Part shown: piece after piece, positions 9,608 through 18,736 of the stretch
Layout of the letters: every line of letters begins with the position of its first letter
How positions within the stretch are numbered: position 1 is the first letter of the stretch
Assembly (NCBI GenBank): GCA_022567295.1
Contig: JADFHE010000004.1
Location: forward strand, 31,577-71,001
Source: Pseudomonadota bacterium
GTDB taxonomy: Bacteria > Pseudomonadota > Gammaproteobacteria > Steroidobacterales > Woeseiaceae
Direction of reading: 5' to 3'
DNA: 39,425 bases
The notes under the pieces: generated by a model
What the model was told of the DNA's origin: nothing
The model's input: only the letters and a program-made list of their open reading frames with translations
Database searches by the model: none
Translations under genes and position numbers: made by a program

Positions 9608-10750
9608 CTGGTGTGGCTCGACCGGGCCTCGATCGATTGGCAGCAGCTTTCCATCCGGCAGAAATTGGATCCCCGGATCACCAAAGTCCTCAATACTCAG
9701 GCCGCGGATCAAATTCAGTGCGCGCTGTTTTTGGTCAATGCTGGGACCCGCCGGTCGTCGCTGGACTGTTGATGTAATTTCGCCCGCTATAAATACGCCG
9801 TCGCCATCGAGTGTCACCGTGAGAATCGGTGCGATTCCCTTTGTTCCCGCCACGCTGATGCCGTAGTACGTAGCGAAGTTGCCCAGGCTATAAGCAATCA
9901 GCCGGTCGTTGTAACGCTCCATACCGCGTACGACATGCGGTCCGTGCCCGATGACCAGGTCGGCGCCGGCATCGATGACGCCCCGCGCGAACCAGACCAC
10001 GTCGCCGCGAGGCTCGCCGTAATACTCTTCTTCTGCAAAGGGAACGTGCAATGCATCGGCGCCTTCGGCACCGCCGTGAAACGAAACGACGACGATGTCG
10101 TGCGCTGCCGCGATCGTTGCGACCGTCGCAAACGCCAGCTCGTAGTCGAGCATCAAGTTGGAGTTCCTGGTAACAGCGTAGGCGAGGAACGCGATCCTGA
10201 GTCCATGCGCTTCAAAACTCGCAATGTCTCCCTCTCGCCCCGAGTGGTACATGCCGCGTGCCGCGATCGCTTCCATGCTGCTGGTCCGGCCCTCCTCGTC
10301 GAAGTCGCGCGCGTGATTATTGGCGAGACTGAGCACGTCGAACCCGGCACCCTTGAAGTGGTCGGCGTAACGAGTGGGTGAGCGAAACAGATAGCAAGCT
10401 CTCGGGTTGTTGCATTTCTTTGCTGGCAGGCCACCATCGATGAGCACGCCCTCGAGATTGCCGAACGCGATATCAGCCGCAGAAATCACCTTCCTTACGT
10501 CCGCCAAAAAAGTGACGCCGTCATCGTCCGGCAAGTGATTCTCGGGGTAGTCCGTCCCAAGCATCATGTCACCGACAGATGCGATACTGATGCGCAAGGT
10601 CGATTTGTCCGGCGCGGGAGGGGATGGCGGCGCAGTCGGCCGGGGTGCTGCATCAGGCACCGGTGCAGAAACCGGTGCCGGTGGCACGCTCGCGCACGCC
10701 GCGAGCTGCAACAAGGCGAAGCAGAAGAATAGTCGCGCTGATCTAGTCAC
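9566..10750 (-). CDS. CapA-family lipoprotein (poly-gamma-glutamate capsule-type metallophosphatase fold)
   Basis: Predicted lipoprotein: the hydrophobic N-terminus ends in LAAC, then a Pro/Ala-rich linker of about 35 residues precedes the catalytic-type domain. The CapA (PGA_cap) fold is supported by SVGDMMLGTD, AFGNLEGVL, SLANNHARDF, VVSFHGGAEG and IGHGPHVVRGMERY followed by AYSLGNFA; these supply the metal-binding Asp, Asn and His positions of calcineurin-like proteins. No capB/capC synthesis genes are nearby, so a role in poly-gamma-glutamate export is not implied; many CapA homologues have unknown substrates. Start: GTG at 10750, eight bases inside the SPOR gene end, giving a clean signal peptide; TTG at 10774 is an alternative. 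Its 3' end overlaps ntrX convergently by 42 bases. Confidence 0.88.
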   Translation of the reverse strand: MTRSARLFFCFALLQLAACASVPPAPVSAPVPDAAPRPTAPPSPPAPDKSTLRISIASVGDMMLGTDYPENHLPDDDGVTFLADVRKVISAADIAFGNLEGVLIDGGLPAKKCNNPRACYLFRSPTRYADHFKGAGFDVLSLANNHARDFDEEGRTSSMEAIAARGMYHSGREGDIASFEAHGLRIAFLAYAVTRNSNLMLDYELAFATVATIAAAHDIVVVSFHGGAEGADALHVPFAEEEYYGEPRGDVVWFARGVIDAGADLVIGHGPHVVRGMERYNDRLIAYSLGNFATYYGISVAGTKGIAPILTVTLDGDGVFIAGEITSTVQRRPAGPSIDQKQRALNLIRGLSIEDFGDPGIQFLPDGKLLPIDRGPVEPHQLVVAPNRPEVDTQ

Positions 10751-11324
10751 CGAGTCGAATACGCATGACGTCAATCTTGGCCGCGCGCAGCCTGCTGCGC
10801 GTCATATTCAGTTCATCAAGGTCGTCTATCGGTCCAACATAGACACGGTAATAATCGCGATTATTGACCTTCGCACGCTGGACGCGCGATTCGATGCCGT
10901 GCAATGCGAGTTCGGCCCGTCGTCTGTCAGCGTCGATATGGGTCGAAAATGAGCCGGCCTGCAACAAATACAATCCGGGCTCCTCGATGGCCTGCGGTTC
11001 GACATCTTCGTCGACGGCGGGCTCCTCGTCGGCTACAATTATTTCAAATGCAGGTAACAATTCGTAGAATTCGAAGCGCTTCCTCGCCGGCACCTCAGTA
11101 ACCGGCTTGATGGCTGGCGTTTCGCCATTGTTATCGAGGGCGCTTTCCGCCCTGGCGGGTTGCGACTCTGCCGCGGCAATTGCGACCACGGGTTCGCGGT
11201 CCTTAACGTAAATGGCGAACGCGACGGACAGGCCGATCGCAAGACCGAATATCATCCACACCCAGCCCGGGTATTCGTTCCGCTTATTACGGCGACTGGA
11301 ACGCCTTTTGCTGCGCTTTGCCAT
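10743..11324 (-). CDS. SPOR-domain membrane protein (FtsN-position)
   Basis: Single-pass inner-membrane protein of 193 residues. A very basic cytoplasmic N-terminus (KRSKRRSSRRNKR) precedes one membrane segment (about residues 20-41). A variable linker of about 75 residues follows, then a C-terminal SPOR domain (about 118-193: GLYLLQAGSFSTHIDADRR, RVYVGPIDDLDELN). SPOR domains bind denuded septal peptidoglycan. The layout and the place downstream of priA-argS match the FtsN-like SPOR protein at this spot in other gammaproteobacteria, so a cell-division role is likely but not proven. The start codon overlaps the argS stop (TAATG). Confidence 0.9.
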   Translation of the reverse strand: MAKRSKRRSSRRNKRNEYPGWVWMIFGLAIGLSVAFAIYVKDREPVVAIAAAESQPARAESALDNNGETPAIKPVTEVPARKRFEFYELLPAFEIIVADEEPAVDEDVEPQAIEEPGLYLLQAGSFSTHIDADRRRAELALHGIESRVQRAKVNNRDYYRVYVGPIDDLDELNMTRSRLRAAKIDVMRIRLGD

Positions 11325-13075
11325 TACATCTCTTCTGGCGCGGAGACGCCGAGAATCGCAAGGCCATTCGCGACAACGATCCTTACGGCGGCATACAGTG
11401 CAAGCCGGGCGTCGCGCAGATTGGCGTCATCGCCCAATACCTTGTGGGCGTTGTAGCTGGAATGAAAGTCGCTGACCAGGTCCCGAAGGTAATGCACCAA
11501 CGTTTGCGGCGCGCGGTTCTTTGCAGCGAGTTCTACGATCTCAGGGTAACGGCTCATCGCTGACAGCAGCGCTTTTTCCTGCGGCGCAACTAGTTTGTCG
11601 AGATTAGTGCGGCCATTGTCCTGATCCCAGTACAGGTCCAGTTCGTCCGCTTTGCGAAATACGCTTGCGATGCGCGCGTGTGCGTACTGAATATAGAACA
11701 CGGGATTGTCATTTGACTGCGATGTTGCGATGTCGAGGTCAAATTCGAGGTGTTGGTCGTTTGAACGCATTACGTAGTAGAAACGGGCCGCGTCATTGCC
11801 GACTTCGGCGCGCAGCTTGCGCAAGGTGTCGAATTGTCCAGAGCGTGTGGACATTGCTACCTTTTTGCCGCCGCGATACAAAGATACGAACTGCACCAAC
11901 TCCACTTCAAGGTCGTCACCCGGATAACCCATCGCCTCAAGTCCCGCACGTACTCTGGCAACATACCCGTGGTGGTCCGCGCCGAGGATGTCGATCAGAT
12001 AATCGAAGCCGCGTTCGCGCTTGTCAAAGTGATACGCAATATCGGATGCGAAGTAGGTCTTGGCGCCATTCGCGCGAATAACCACCCGATCTTTTTCATC
12101 GCCGAAGTCTGTCGCCGGAAACCAGGTTGCACCGTCTTTCTTGTACAGCAAGCCACGTTCTTCGAGCACAGTGAGTGCGTCGTCGATACGGCCTGACTTC
12201 GCCAAGCTTTGTTCCGAGTACCATTGGTCGAACGTGACGCCGAAATCGGCAAGATCGTCCTCAATTTCGGCGCGAATTGACTCGAGCGACTGCTGCCGGA
12301 TCTGATCGAAACCGTCCTCGCCTTGCAGGTCTGATGCCTTCGCAATCAGTGCATCAACGTAGGCATCCCAGTCGTCCTCCGATTCCTGGTCGGGGAGCCC
12401 TTGCAGAACGTCGTCTGCATTGGGTAGGACAAGTCCACCCGTATCAATTTCTCCGGCAATGTCTCTGATGTACTCACCGCGATAACCGGCTTTCGGAAAC
12501 GGGACGCTAATGCCGTTCGCCTCAAGCCACCTTAACCAGACACTGGCGCCGAGAATATCCATTTGGCGGCCAGCGTCATTGACGTAGTACTCACGGTGCA
12601 CCTGGTATCCGGTTGCTTCGAGGAGATTACCGACCGCCGCGCCGAAAGCGGCGAGGCGGCCATGGCCTACATGCAGTGGACCGGTCGGATTTGCTGAAAT
12701 GAATTCGAGCAAAATCTTCGGGCTTTCTTTTTTCGCCTGCCGCCCATAGGCATTGCCCGCGTCCAAAATTGAACCTAGCTCAGCGTGAAATGCTGCTGCG
12801 CTCATGTGGAAATTAATAAATCCCGGGCCGGCAATTTCGATCTTGGTAATCTGCTCGTCGGTACCGAGAGCGTCAACAATGCGGGTTGCTATATCACGCG
12901 GGTTCTTGCGTGTCGGTTTGGCCAGTTGCAGGGCGACATTGCTGGCAAAGTCGCCATGCCGGGCGTCGCGCGTGCGCTCGACAGTGGTTTCGACAGCAAG
13001 GTCGGCTGCGGCCTCTGCCAGTTCTGGAAGCCCGGCAAGCGCATCGTTAACCAGTTTTGCAACTATGTGTTTCAT
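11324..13075 (-). CDS. argS: Arginyl-tRNA synthetase
   Basis: Class I synthetase that charges tRNA-Arg; 583 residues, normal for the family. The N-terminal additional domain is followed by the HIGH-equivalent motif in SANPTGPLHVGHGR, the insertion and catalytic core with GADHHGYVARV, the KMSKS-equivalent KKVAMSTRSG, and the anticodon-binding DALR domain, which ends near the SPOR gene (final residues APEEM). The ATG at 13075 gives the expected N-terminus MKHIVAKLVNDAL; the same frame stays open for 80 codons upstream, but that part overlaps priA and is not argS-like. It lies between priA and the SPOR gene on the same strand. Confidence 0.97.
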   Translation of the reverse strand: MKHIVAKLVNDALAGLPELAEAAADLAVETTVERTRDARHGDFASNVALQLAKPTRKNPRDIATRIVDALGTDEQITKIEIAGPGFINFHMSAAAFHAELGSILDAGNAYGRQAKKESPKILLEFISANPTGPLHVGHGRLAAFGAAVGNLLEATGYQVHREYYVNDAGRQMDILGASVWLRWLEANGISVPFPKAGYRGEYIRDIAGEIDTGGLVLPNADDVLQGLPDQESEDDWDAYVDALIAKASDLQGEDGFDQIRQQSLESIRAEIEDDLADFGVTFDQWYSEQSLAKSGRIDDALTVLEERGLLYKKDGATWFPATDFGDEKDRVVIRANGAKTYFASDIAYHFDKRERGFDYLIDILGADHHGYVARVRAGLEAMGYPGDDLEVELVQFVSLYRGGKKVAMSTRSGQFDTLRKLRAEVGNDAARFYYVMRSNDQHLEFDLDIATSQSNDNPVFYIQYAHARIASVFRKADELDLYWDQDNGRTNLDKLVAPQEKALLSAMSRYPEIVELAAKNRAPQTLVHYLRDLVSDFHSSYNAHKVLGDDANLRDARLALYAAVRIVVANGLAILGVSAPEEM

Positions 13076-13142
13076 TGGGTGTTCTGGTGTGGTCTGGCGA
13101 GGCGGCAATTCTACCGGGTTATTAGTATCTGTATAGACCCCG

Positions 13143-15350
13143 CTAAAAAAGTTCGCCCGGATCGACGTCAATGGACCAGCGAACCTTTCGAGCCGATGGG
13201 TCGGCCTCCAGCATCGGGCGAAGGATTCGTAGTGCCCGGTGCAATGTTGATCGATCGCTGCTTTGCAACAACAGCTGTGCCCGATAACGGCCGGCCTTGC
13301 GCGCCATCGGAGCATCGACCGGGCCGAGTATTCGTAACGCCTCGTTCGCCTCGGCGGCGAGATGACGTCGTGCTACATCCAAAAATCGGTGGGCATCGGC
13401 TTTTTGATGCGCCGCGGAGCGCAGCAATGCGAGACGAGTGAACGGCGGCCAGCGAGTGATTTCCCTTTCTGCCAGAGCGTCATCGGCGATCTGGCTATAC
13501 CCGCCTTCGATCAACGTGCTCCAGAACTCGTTTTCCGGAAACGCGGTCTGAATCAGCACTTCACCTGGTCGGCTCTCGCGTCCTGCTCGACCTGCGACCT
13601 GAATGATGGATTGCGCCATGCGCTCGGCACTGCGAAAATCTGTGCCGAACAACCCCTGGTCCGCGTTGACGATGCCGACCAGACTCAAATTCGGGAAATG
13701 GTGTCCTTTGGACAGCATCTGAGTGCCGACGAGAATGTTCGCGTGACCGAGCGTGGCACTTTCCAGCGCTTCGTGCATCGCGCCCTTCTGTTGCGTGCTG
13801 TCGCTGTCGATGCGGCTTATGGCAACGTCCGGAAACCTGGTGCGCAACGACTCTTCCAGGCGCTCGGTGCCTTCGCCCAGCGGTTTGACCGTCTCTCCGC
13901 ATTCATCGCATTGTTCCCTGAGCGGGCGGCAAGCACCACAGTGATGGCATTGCAGTTGCCGACTCCGGGCATGAACGGTCAACCGCGAGTCGCAACGATC
14001 GCAGCCGGCGATGTGTCCGCAATTGCTACAAATCAACGTCGGCGCGAAGCCACGGCGATTAAGGAACAGCAAGATCTGGCCGCCGTCGTGCAAGTGTTTT
14101 TGTATCGCCTCTGCCAGCGGTTCGCTAATGCCGTCAGTTGCCGGTGAGCGCACCGTATCGATCAAGCGCATTACCGGCGGTTTGGCCTCGCCGGCGCGCG
14201 CCGGCAGGATAATGTGCTCATACGTGCCATTGCGGCAGTGCTGTAGCATTTCGAGCGTTGGCGTTGCGCTACCGAGAATAACGGGTATATCCAGACGTTT
14301 TGCTCTGGCGATGGCCAGGTCGCGGGCGGAGTAGCGCAAACCTTCCTGCTGTTTGAAAGAGTGATCATGTTCTTCGTCGACGATGATCAGTCCTGGCTTA
14401 TTGAGTGGAGTGAAAATCGCCGAGCGCGTTCCGACGACAAGTCGCGCGGCACCCGATCGTGCTGCGCGCCACGCCGCCAGACGTGCATTATTGGAAAGCC
14501 CTGAGTGCAGCAAGGCCGGTTCGATTCCCAGCCGGTCTGTGAGGCGAGCAACGAGTTGCGGCGTCAAGCCAATTTCAGGGACAAGAATAAGGACCTGCCT
14601 ACCCTGTTCCAGAATGTTGCGGACGCGTTGCAGATAGACCTCGGTTTTGCCGCTGCCGGTCACACCGTCCAGTAAGAAAACGCCGAACTGATCGCTGGCG
14701 CGTAATATTTCCAGGGCCCGCTCCTGATCCGCATTGAGGGTCAGGTCCGGGCTTTGCTCACTGGCCAGCCGCTCGTCGAAGTCTTCGGCGCGTACTTCAA
14801 AAATTGATAGCAGCCCTTTCTCCCCCAAGCGCTTCGCCGCTCTGCGCCACGTTGGCAGCGTGTCGGTCAGCAGGTCCGCATCCAGGCCATCTCCACCCGC
14901 GTCGATCAGTGCCTCGAGCAATTCGGCTTGTCTGGGCGCACGCTGCGCCAGCATATCAATGTTCTCTTGTGCGCCAGAATCTGTGATCGCTACTCGCTCA
15001 ACCGTTGGATGCAACGGTTTTCCTTGCCGCAGCAGTGCGGGCAGAGCGGCAGAGACGACCTCTCCGATAGGGTGGTGGTAATAGTCGCTCGCGAACCGGA
15101 TCAGCCAGAGGTCCGGGTCCGACAGTATGGCGTTTTCGTCCAGAACCCTGCTGCAGCGCCGGATCCTGGCAGCAGAGATAACAGATTCGTATGCATGTGC
15201 TGTAACCATCCCGATGTGCTGGCGTCGTCCGAACGGAACCAGCACCCGGCAGCCGACGGCGGGTACCGGGCCGGAAGCTGGTGGCAGGTAGTCGAAGTCC
15301 CGCGACAACGGGACGTTGACGGCAACTTTGAGTATGGTGCTATCGCTCAC
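13143..15350 (-). CDS. priA: Primosomal protein N' (replication restart helicase PriA)
   Basis: 3'-5' superfamily 2 helicase that recognises stalled forks and starts DnaB reloading; 735 residues, the usual size. The N-terminal fork-binding domain (residues 1-110, RDFDYLPP and PFGRRQHIG) is followed by the helicase core with Walker A DGVTGSGKTEVYL and the DEEH box in IIVDEEHDHSFKQQ. Eight zinc-ligand cysteines lie in paired CxxC knuckles near residues 435-480, and motif VI is VAGRAGRESRPGE. The start is GTG at 15350; no better codon is available in the preceding AT-rich stretch. First gene of the priA-argS-SPOR-capA series, divergent from the sigma-factor gene. Confidence 0.96.
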   Translation of the reverse strand: MSDSTILKVAVNVPLSRDFDYLPPASGPVPAVGCRVLVPFGRRQHIGMVTAHAYESVISAARIRRCSRVLDENAILSDPDLWLIRFASDYYHHPIGEVVSAALPALLRQGKPLHPTVERVAITDSGAQENIDMLAQRAPRQAELLEALIDAGGDGLDADLLTDTLPTWRRAAKRLGEKGLLSIFEVRAEDFDERLASEQSPDLTLNADQERALEILRASDQFGVFLLDGVTGSGKTEVYLQRVRNILEQGRQVLILVPEIGLTPQLVARLTDRLGIEPALLHSGLSNNARLAAWRAARSGAARLVVGTRSAIFTPLNKPGLIIVDEEHDHSFKQQEGLRYSARDLAIARAKRLDIPVILGSATPTLEMLQHCRNGTYEHIILPARAGEAKPPVMRLIDTVRSPATDGISEPLAEAIQKHLHDGGQILLFLNRRGFAPTLICSNCGHIAGCDRCDSRLTVHARSRQLQCHHCGACRPLREQCDECGETVKPLGEGTERLEESLRTRFPDVAISRIDSDSTQQKGAMHEALESATLGHANILVGTQMLSKGHHFPNLSLVGIVNADQGLFGTDFRSAERMAQSIIQVAGRAGRESRPGEVLIQTAFPENEFWSTLIEGGYSQIADDALAEREITRWPPFTRLALLRSAAHQKADAHRFLDVARRHLAAEANEALRILGPVDAPMARKAGRYRAQLLLQSSDRSTLHRALRILRPMLEADPSARKVRWSIDVDPGELF

Positions 15351-15461
15351 TTTATTTTACATAATCCTCAGGTTCCAGGTCTCAATCCTGTCAACTGTGG
15401 CGCTGCTCGGACGTTAAACAGGAGAGACAACTTAGATCAACACGTGGTGGAGTCAAGGGAT

Positions 15462-16067
15462 ATGACCGCAGACCTGGCAGTTTTTACGGTATCGTGCAGC
15501 CGTAAGTCGACAGGAGCACGGACACTGCATAAGGAACGGCAACTTGACCAGTTTCTGGCTGAGGTGGAGCGGCGGGCTTTGCGTATCGCTGAAATGGGTG
15601 TGCGTGACCGGGACGAAGCGCTGGACCTCGTGCAGGATGCGATGATCAAACTCGTGCGCAACTACAGTCGCCGTGGCAGTAATGAATGGTCGCCGCTGTT
15701 TTATCGAATATTGCAGAACGGGGTACGCGACTGGCACCGGCGGCAGGCCGTTCGCAACCGGGTTATGGTGTGGTTTCAAAAGGCGAATACCGAAGATCAC
15801 GACTATGATGTCATCGCGGCGGCACCGGATTCCGCCGGCCGCTCGCCCGAAGAGGAATTACAGAATTCCCAGGCGATGCAGGATTTGGAGTCCGCAGTGC
15901 ATGCATTACCGACACGGCAACGTGAGGCGTTCATGCTGAGAACATTTGAAGGTCTCGACGTTGCGGGGACCGCTGTAGCGATGAGCTGTAGCGAAGGAAG
16001 CGTCAAGACACACTATTTCCGGGCAGTACATACGCTCCGCGACAGGCTGGGAGAACACTGGCAATGA
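15462..16067 (+). CDS. ECF-type RNA polymerase sigma factor
   Basis: Sigma-70 family factor with regions 2 and 4 only; 201 residues from the ATG at 15462, preceded by AAGGG. Region 2 (about residues 22-90) includes EALDLVQDAMIKLVRN and FYRILQNGVRDWHRR; region 4 (about 135-195) includes LPTRQREAFMLRTFEGLDV and a helix-turn-helix SEGSVKTHYFRAVHTLR. An acidic linker joins them. The next gene overlaps by ATGA and encodes a small membrane protein in the usual anti-sigma position. The family resembles sigma factors clustered with DUF3619- and DUF3106-type genes. An in-frame GTG at 15444 is an alternative start. The signal it answers to is unknown. Confidence 0.9.
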   Translation: MTADLAVFTVSCSRKSTGARTLHKERQLDQFLAEVERRALRIAEMGVRDRDEALDLVQDAMIKLVRNYSRRGSNEWSPLFYRILQNGVRDWHRRQAVRNRVMVWFQKANTEDHDYDVIAAAPDSAGRSPEEELQNSQAMQDLESAVHALPTRQREAFMLRTFEGLDVAGTAVAMSCSEGSVKTHYFRAVHTLRDRLGEHWQ

Positions 16068-16432
16068 ACAATACTGACGAACGAATTGATCAGCAAATGG
16101 TGCAACAGGCGAAAGACGTATTTGACGAGTCAGTCGACAGCCTCGACGCCGCGACATTGTCGAGGCTGAACCGCGGCCGTCAGGCGGCGCTTGCCCAGGT
16201 TGCCCGACCGGGCCAGGAATGGCGTCGCTGGATGCCGGTGACCGGTGTTGCGGCTGCCGTTTTGCTGGCCGTGATCACGCTACGCGGGCCCGGCGATATG
16301 GAATTCACTGTGGCACCGGCGTCAGATCTGGATATCTTGCTGAGCGAGGAAAGCATAGAAATGTTTGAGGAGCTTGAGTTTTACAGTTGGCTTGATATGC
16401 AGGATCTGGAAGGCGACGGTAATTTTGGCTAG
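16064..16432 (+). CDS. Small membrane protein, putative anti-sigma factor (DUF3619-like)
   Basis: Protein of 122 residues. The soluble N-terminus (about residues 1-60, cytoplasmic by inference) contains the DAATLSRLNRGRQAAL segment typical of small anti-sigma-like DUF3619 proteins. One membrane helix lies near 62-76 (VTGVAAAVLLAVITL), and the external tail is acidic (DLDILLSEESIEMFEELEFYSWLDM). It is translationally coupled to the sigma factor (ATGA), which supports regulation of that sigma factor, but the assignment rests on position and layout rather than a recognised anti-sigma zinc motif; none is visible. Confidence 0.72.
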   Translation: MNNTDERIDQQMVQQAKDVFDESVDSLDAATLSRLNRGRQAALAQVARPGQEWRRWMPVTGVAAAVLLAVITLRGPGDMEFTVAPASDLDILLSEESIEMFEELEFYSWLDMQDLEGDGNFG

Positions 16433-16661
16433 CGGCGGACTTCAGACGCTACTGTGCGCCATTGCTTTGTGCTCTTCGGCAGCTGCAGTCGCTACCGGGG
16501 AAGAGATACCGGAAATGGATTTTCTGGAGTACCTGGGACTTTGGGAAGAATCAGATGAAGAGTGGTTACTGCTTGAGGATGATGTAGTAGCCGACAATGA
16601 GGAACGGAGCGGTCCCGTACCGGAAGGTGAAGAATCGATGGAGACAGAAGATGAAAGCTAA
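16425..16661 (+). CDS. Small, very acidic exported protein of sigma-factor cluster
   Basis: Protein of 78 residues from TTG 16425, overlapping the preceding gene by eight bases. A signal peptide (about residues 1-23, TLLCAIALCSSAAAVA) is followed by a mature part in which 23 of about 53 residues are Asp or Glu and only one is Arg. The first mature residues carry MDFLEYLGLW, reminiscent of the EFYSWLDM tail of the preceding membrane protein. No named domain is recognised. No ATG is available before the signal peptide, so TTG is the only start that keeps it. It overlaps the DUF3106 gene by 11 bases, so the four genes look like one operon. Confidence 0.62.
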   Translation: MASGGLQTLLCAIALCSSAAAVATGEEIPEMDFLEYLGLWEESDEEWLLLEDDVVADNEERSGPVPEGEESMETEDES

Positions 16662-17127
16662 ACACATCATCGGAATCGCCTGGCTACTGTTGCTTGGTTC
16701 GGTCGCGATTGCTGACGACGAAACAAGCTGGGACAGCCTGGACAAGTCGCAGCAGGAGGTTTTGGCGCCGTTCTCACAGGACTGGGACAGCATGCCGGCC
16801 CAGCGCCGTGAGCGCCTTTTGAGGGGTTCGGCTCATTGGACGGGGATGACGCCCGAACAGCGCATTGAATCCCAAAGCCGGTTCGCGGACTGGAGCCGCT
16901 TGTCCAGCGAGCGTAAAGATCTGATTCGTGAACGCTATGAAACCTACCGCAGTCTGCCACCCGATGAGCAACGGCGAATCCGCGACAATTTTCGTCGATT
17001 TAACCGCATGAACCGCGATCGTCGACAACAAATGCGAGAACGATATCGTGATATGACGCCCGAACAACGGGAGCGGGCACGCGATCGCATGCAGGATCGA
17101 CCGAGGCCCACGACGCGCGACTACTAA
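16651..17127 (+). CDS. DUF3106-family exported Arg-rich protein
   Basis: Protein of 158 residues from the ATG at 16651 (GGAG seven bases upstream). The signal peptide (about 1-21, ending SVAIAD) is followed by a helical, strongly basic mature part with 30 Arg. Short repeated units of the form (M/L)(T/S/P)xEQR recur (MPAQRRERL, MTPEQRIES, LPPDEQRRI, MTPEQRERA), recalling the LTxxQ repeats of CpxP/Spy periplasmic proteins, although homology is not shown. It follows the acidic protein in the sigma-factor cluster and presumably acts in the periplasm. Its molecular role is unknown. Confidence 0.78.
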   Translation: MKAKHIIGIAWLLLLGSVAIADDETSWDSLDKSQQEVLAPFSQDWDSMPAQRRERLLRGSAHWTGMTPEQRIESQSRFADWSRLSSERKDLIRERYETYRSLPPDEQRRIRDNFRRFNRMNRDRRQQMRERYRDMTPEQRERARDRMQDRPRPTTRDY

Positions 17128-17196
17128 CAGAATTATTTGCTTTGTGCATACAGATCACCTCCGATAAACTGCCGCAGTTCAAATGGAGGGTTAGGT

Positions 17197-18729
17197 ATGA
17201 GGATTGGTGTTCCGAGAGAAATCCACGCAGGCGAACGGCGCGTCGCAACGACGCCCGAGGTGGCGGCACAACTCATGGAAATGGGTTTCAGTGTCGCGGT
17301 TGAGGAGAATGCTGGTGCTGCCGCCAGTTATTCGAACAGCGCATATGAAGAAGCAGGATGCGAGCTCACCACGGCGAGTGACATATGGGCGCAATCTGAT
17401 CTGATACTCAAAGTAAGGGCTCCGGAAGGCGACGAAGCTGAAAAGCTGCGCGCTGGTCAAACTCTGATCAGTTTTCTCTGGCCCGGACAAAACCCAGACC
17501 TGTTGCAGCAATTGACGGCCAGCGGTGCGACCGCCCTGGCGATGGATAGTGTGCCGCGTATCTCGCGCGCGCAGAAAATGGATGCCCTGAGTTCGATGGC
17601 GAACATTGCCGGCTACCGGGCCATTGTTGAGGCGGCGCAACATTTCGGACGATTTTTCACGGGCCAGATCACAGCAGCGGGCAAAGTTCCGCCCGCCAAA
17701 GTCATGGTGATCGGCGCTGGAGTGGCGGGGCTTGCCGCGATTGGCACTGCAAAGAGCATGGGCGCGATTGTTCGCGCTTTCGACACGCGTCCGGAAGTGC
17801 AGGAGCAAGTCGAGAGCATGGACGCCGAGTTCCTGATGCTCGACTTCGAAGACGATGAGGACGGTGCAGGGGAAGGCGGATACGCCAGGGTCATGAGCGA
17901 GGAATTCATCAAGGCCGAGATGGCGCTGTTCGCACAGCAGGCTAAGGAGGTCGATATCATTATTACGACCGCCTTGATTCCGGGAAAACCGGCACCGGAA
18001 TTAATTACGGCGGACATGGTTCGTTCGATGCACGACGGTAGCGTCATAGTTGATCTTGCGGCCGAGCAGGGGGGCAATTGCGAGCTGACTGAAGCCGACA
18101 AGGTCGTTAAAACGGACGGTGTCTCGATCATCGGTTACACGGATCTGCCGAGCCGCCTGGCCACGCAGTCGAGTCAACTGTACGCGACGAATCTGCGCCA
18201 CCTGGTGGCAGCTCTGACGCCTGAGAAAGACGGCATCATCAATGTCAATATGGATGACGAAATCATTCGTGGTGCGACCGTCTGTAAAGATGGCGAAACG
18301 ACATGGCCGCCGCCCGCGCCAAAACTTTCTGCAGCACCACCCAAAACAGAACCCGCCGCTATGCCGGCGCCAGCGGAAGAGAAGCCATCTGTCGCTGGAC
18401 CGATCGTCGGAATGATCGTGGGTGGGCTCGCGCTGCTCGGCCTCGGCGCGGTCGCTCCGGAATCTTTCATGGCGCACTTTACCGTATTCGTGCTGGCCTG
18501 CTTCATCGGCTACATGGTGATCTGGAATGTTTCGCCCGCGCTGCACACACCGCTAATGAGCGTTACGAACGCCATATCGAGCATCATCGTCATTGGCGCA
18601 CTGCTACAAATCAGTTCCACGGACGATGTCATCATGTGGGTAGCTGCAGCTACCGTCCTGATAACGAGCATCAACATAGTGGGCGGCTTTGCCGTTACAC
18701 GTCGCATGCTCGAAATGTTCCGGAGGTGA
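17197..18729 (+). CDS. pntA: NAD(P) transhydrogenase subunit alpha
   Basis: Alpha subunit of the proton-translocating transhydrogenase, which uses the proton gradient to reduce NADP+ with NADH. At 510 residues it is the single-chain form as in E. coli. The NAD(H)-binding domain I (residues 1-380) has [17 protein letters not shown], the nucleotide fold [20 protein letters not shown] and [17 protein letters not shown] Pro/Ala-rich linker (about 369-395) leads to four C-terminal membrane helices (about 400-510). The start at ATG 17197 is fixed by the GGAGGG site at 17185-17190 and the family N-terminus. pntB follows after seven bases. Confidence 0.97.
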   Translation: MRIGVPREIHAGERRVATTPEVAAQLMEMGFSVAVEENAGAAASYSNSAYEEAGCELTTASDIWAQSDLILKVRAPEGDEAEKLRAGQTLISFLWPGQNPDLLQQLTASGATALAMDSVPRISRAQKMDALSSMANIAGYRAIVEAAQHFGRFFTGQITAAGKVPPAKVMVIGAGVAGLAAIGTAKSMGAIVRAFDTRPEVQEQVESMDAEFLMLDFEDDEDGAGEGGYARVMSEEFIKAEMALFAQQAKEVDIIITTALIPGKPAPELITADMVRSMHDGSVIVDLAAEQGGNCELTEADKVVKTDGVSIIGYTDLPSRLATQSSQLYATNLRHLVAALTPEKDGIINVNMDDEIIRGATVCKDGETTWPPPAPKLSAAPPKTEPAAMPAPAEEKPSVAGPIVGMIVGGLALLGLGAVAPESFMAHFTVFVLACFIGYMVIWNVSPALHTPLMSVTNAISSIIVIGALLQISSTDDVIMWVAAATVLITSINIVGGFAVTRRMLEMFRR

Positions 18730-18736
18730 GGTCGAG

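Noticed and set aside
13076-13315. 80-codon N-terminal extension of argS
   Set aside because: Overlaps priA and is Cys/Arg rich; the ATG at 13075 gives the canonical argS N-terminus.
13362-14147. Plus-strand open frame of 261 codons
   Set aside because: Antisense to the zinc-binding and helicase region of priA.
14928-15461. Upstream extension of the sigma-factor frame
   Set aside because: It overlaps priA on the other strand and adds 178 residues unlike any sigma factor; ATG 15462 gives the normal size.
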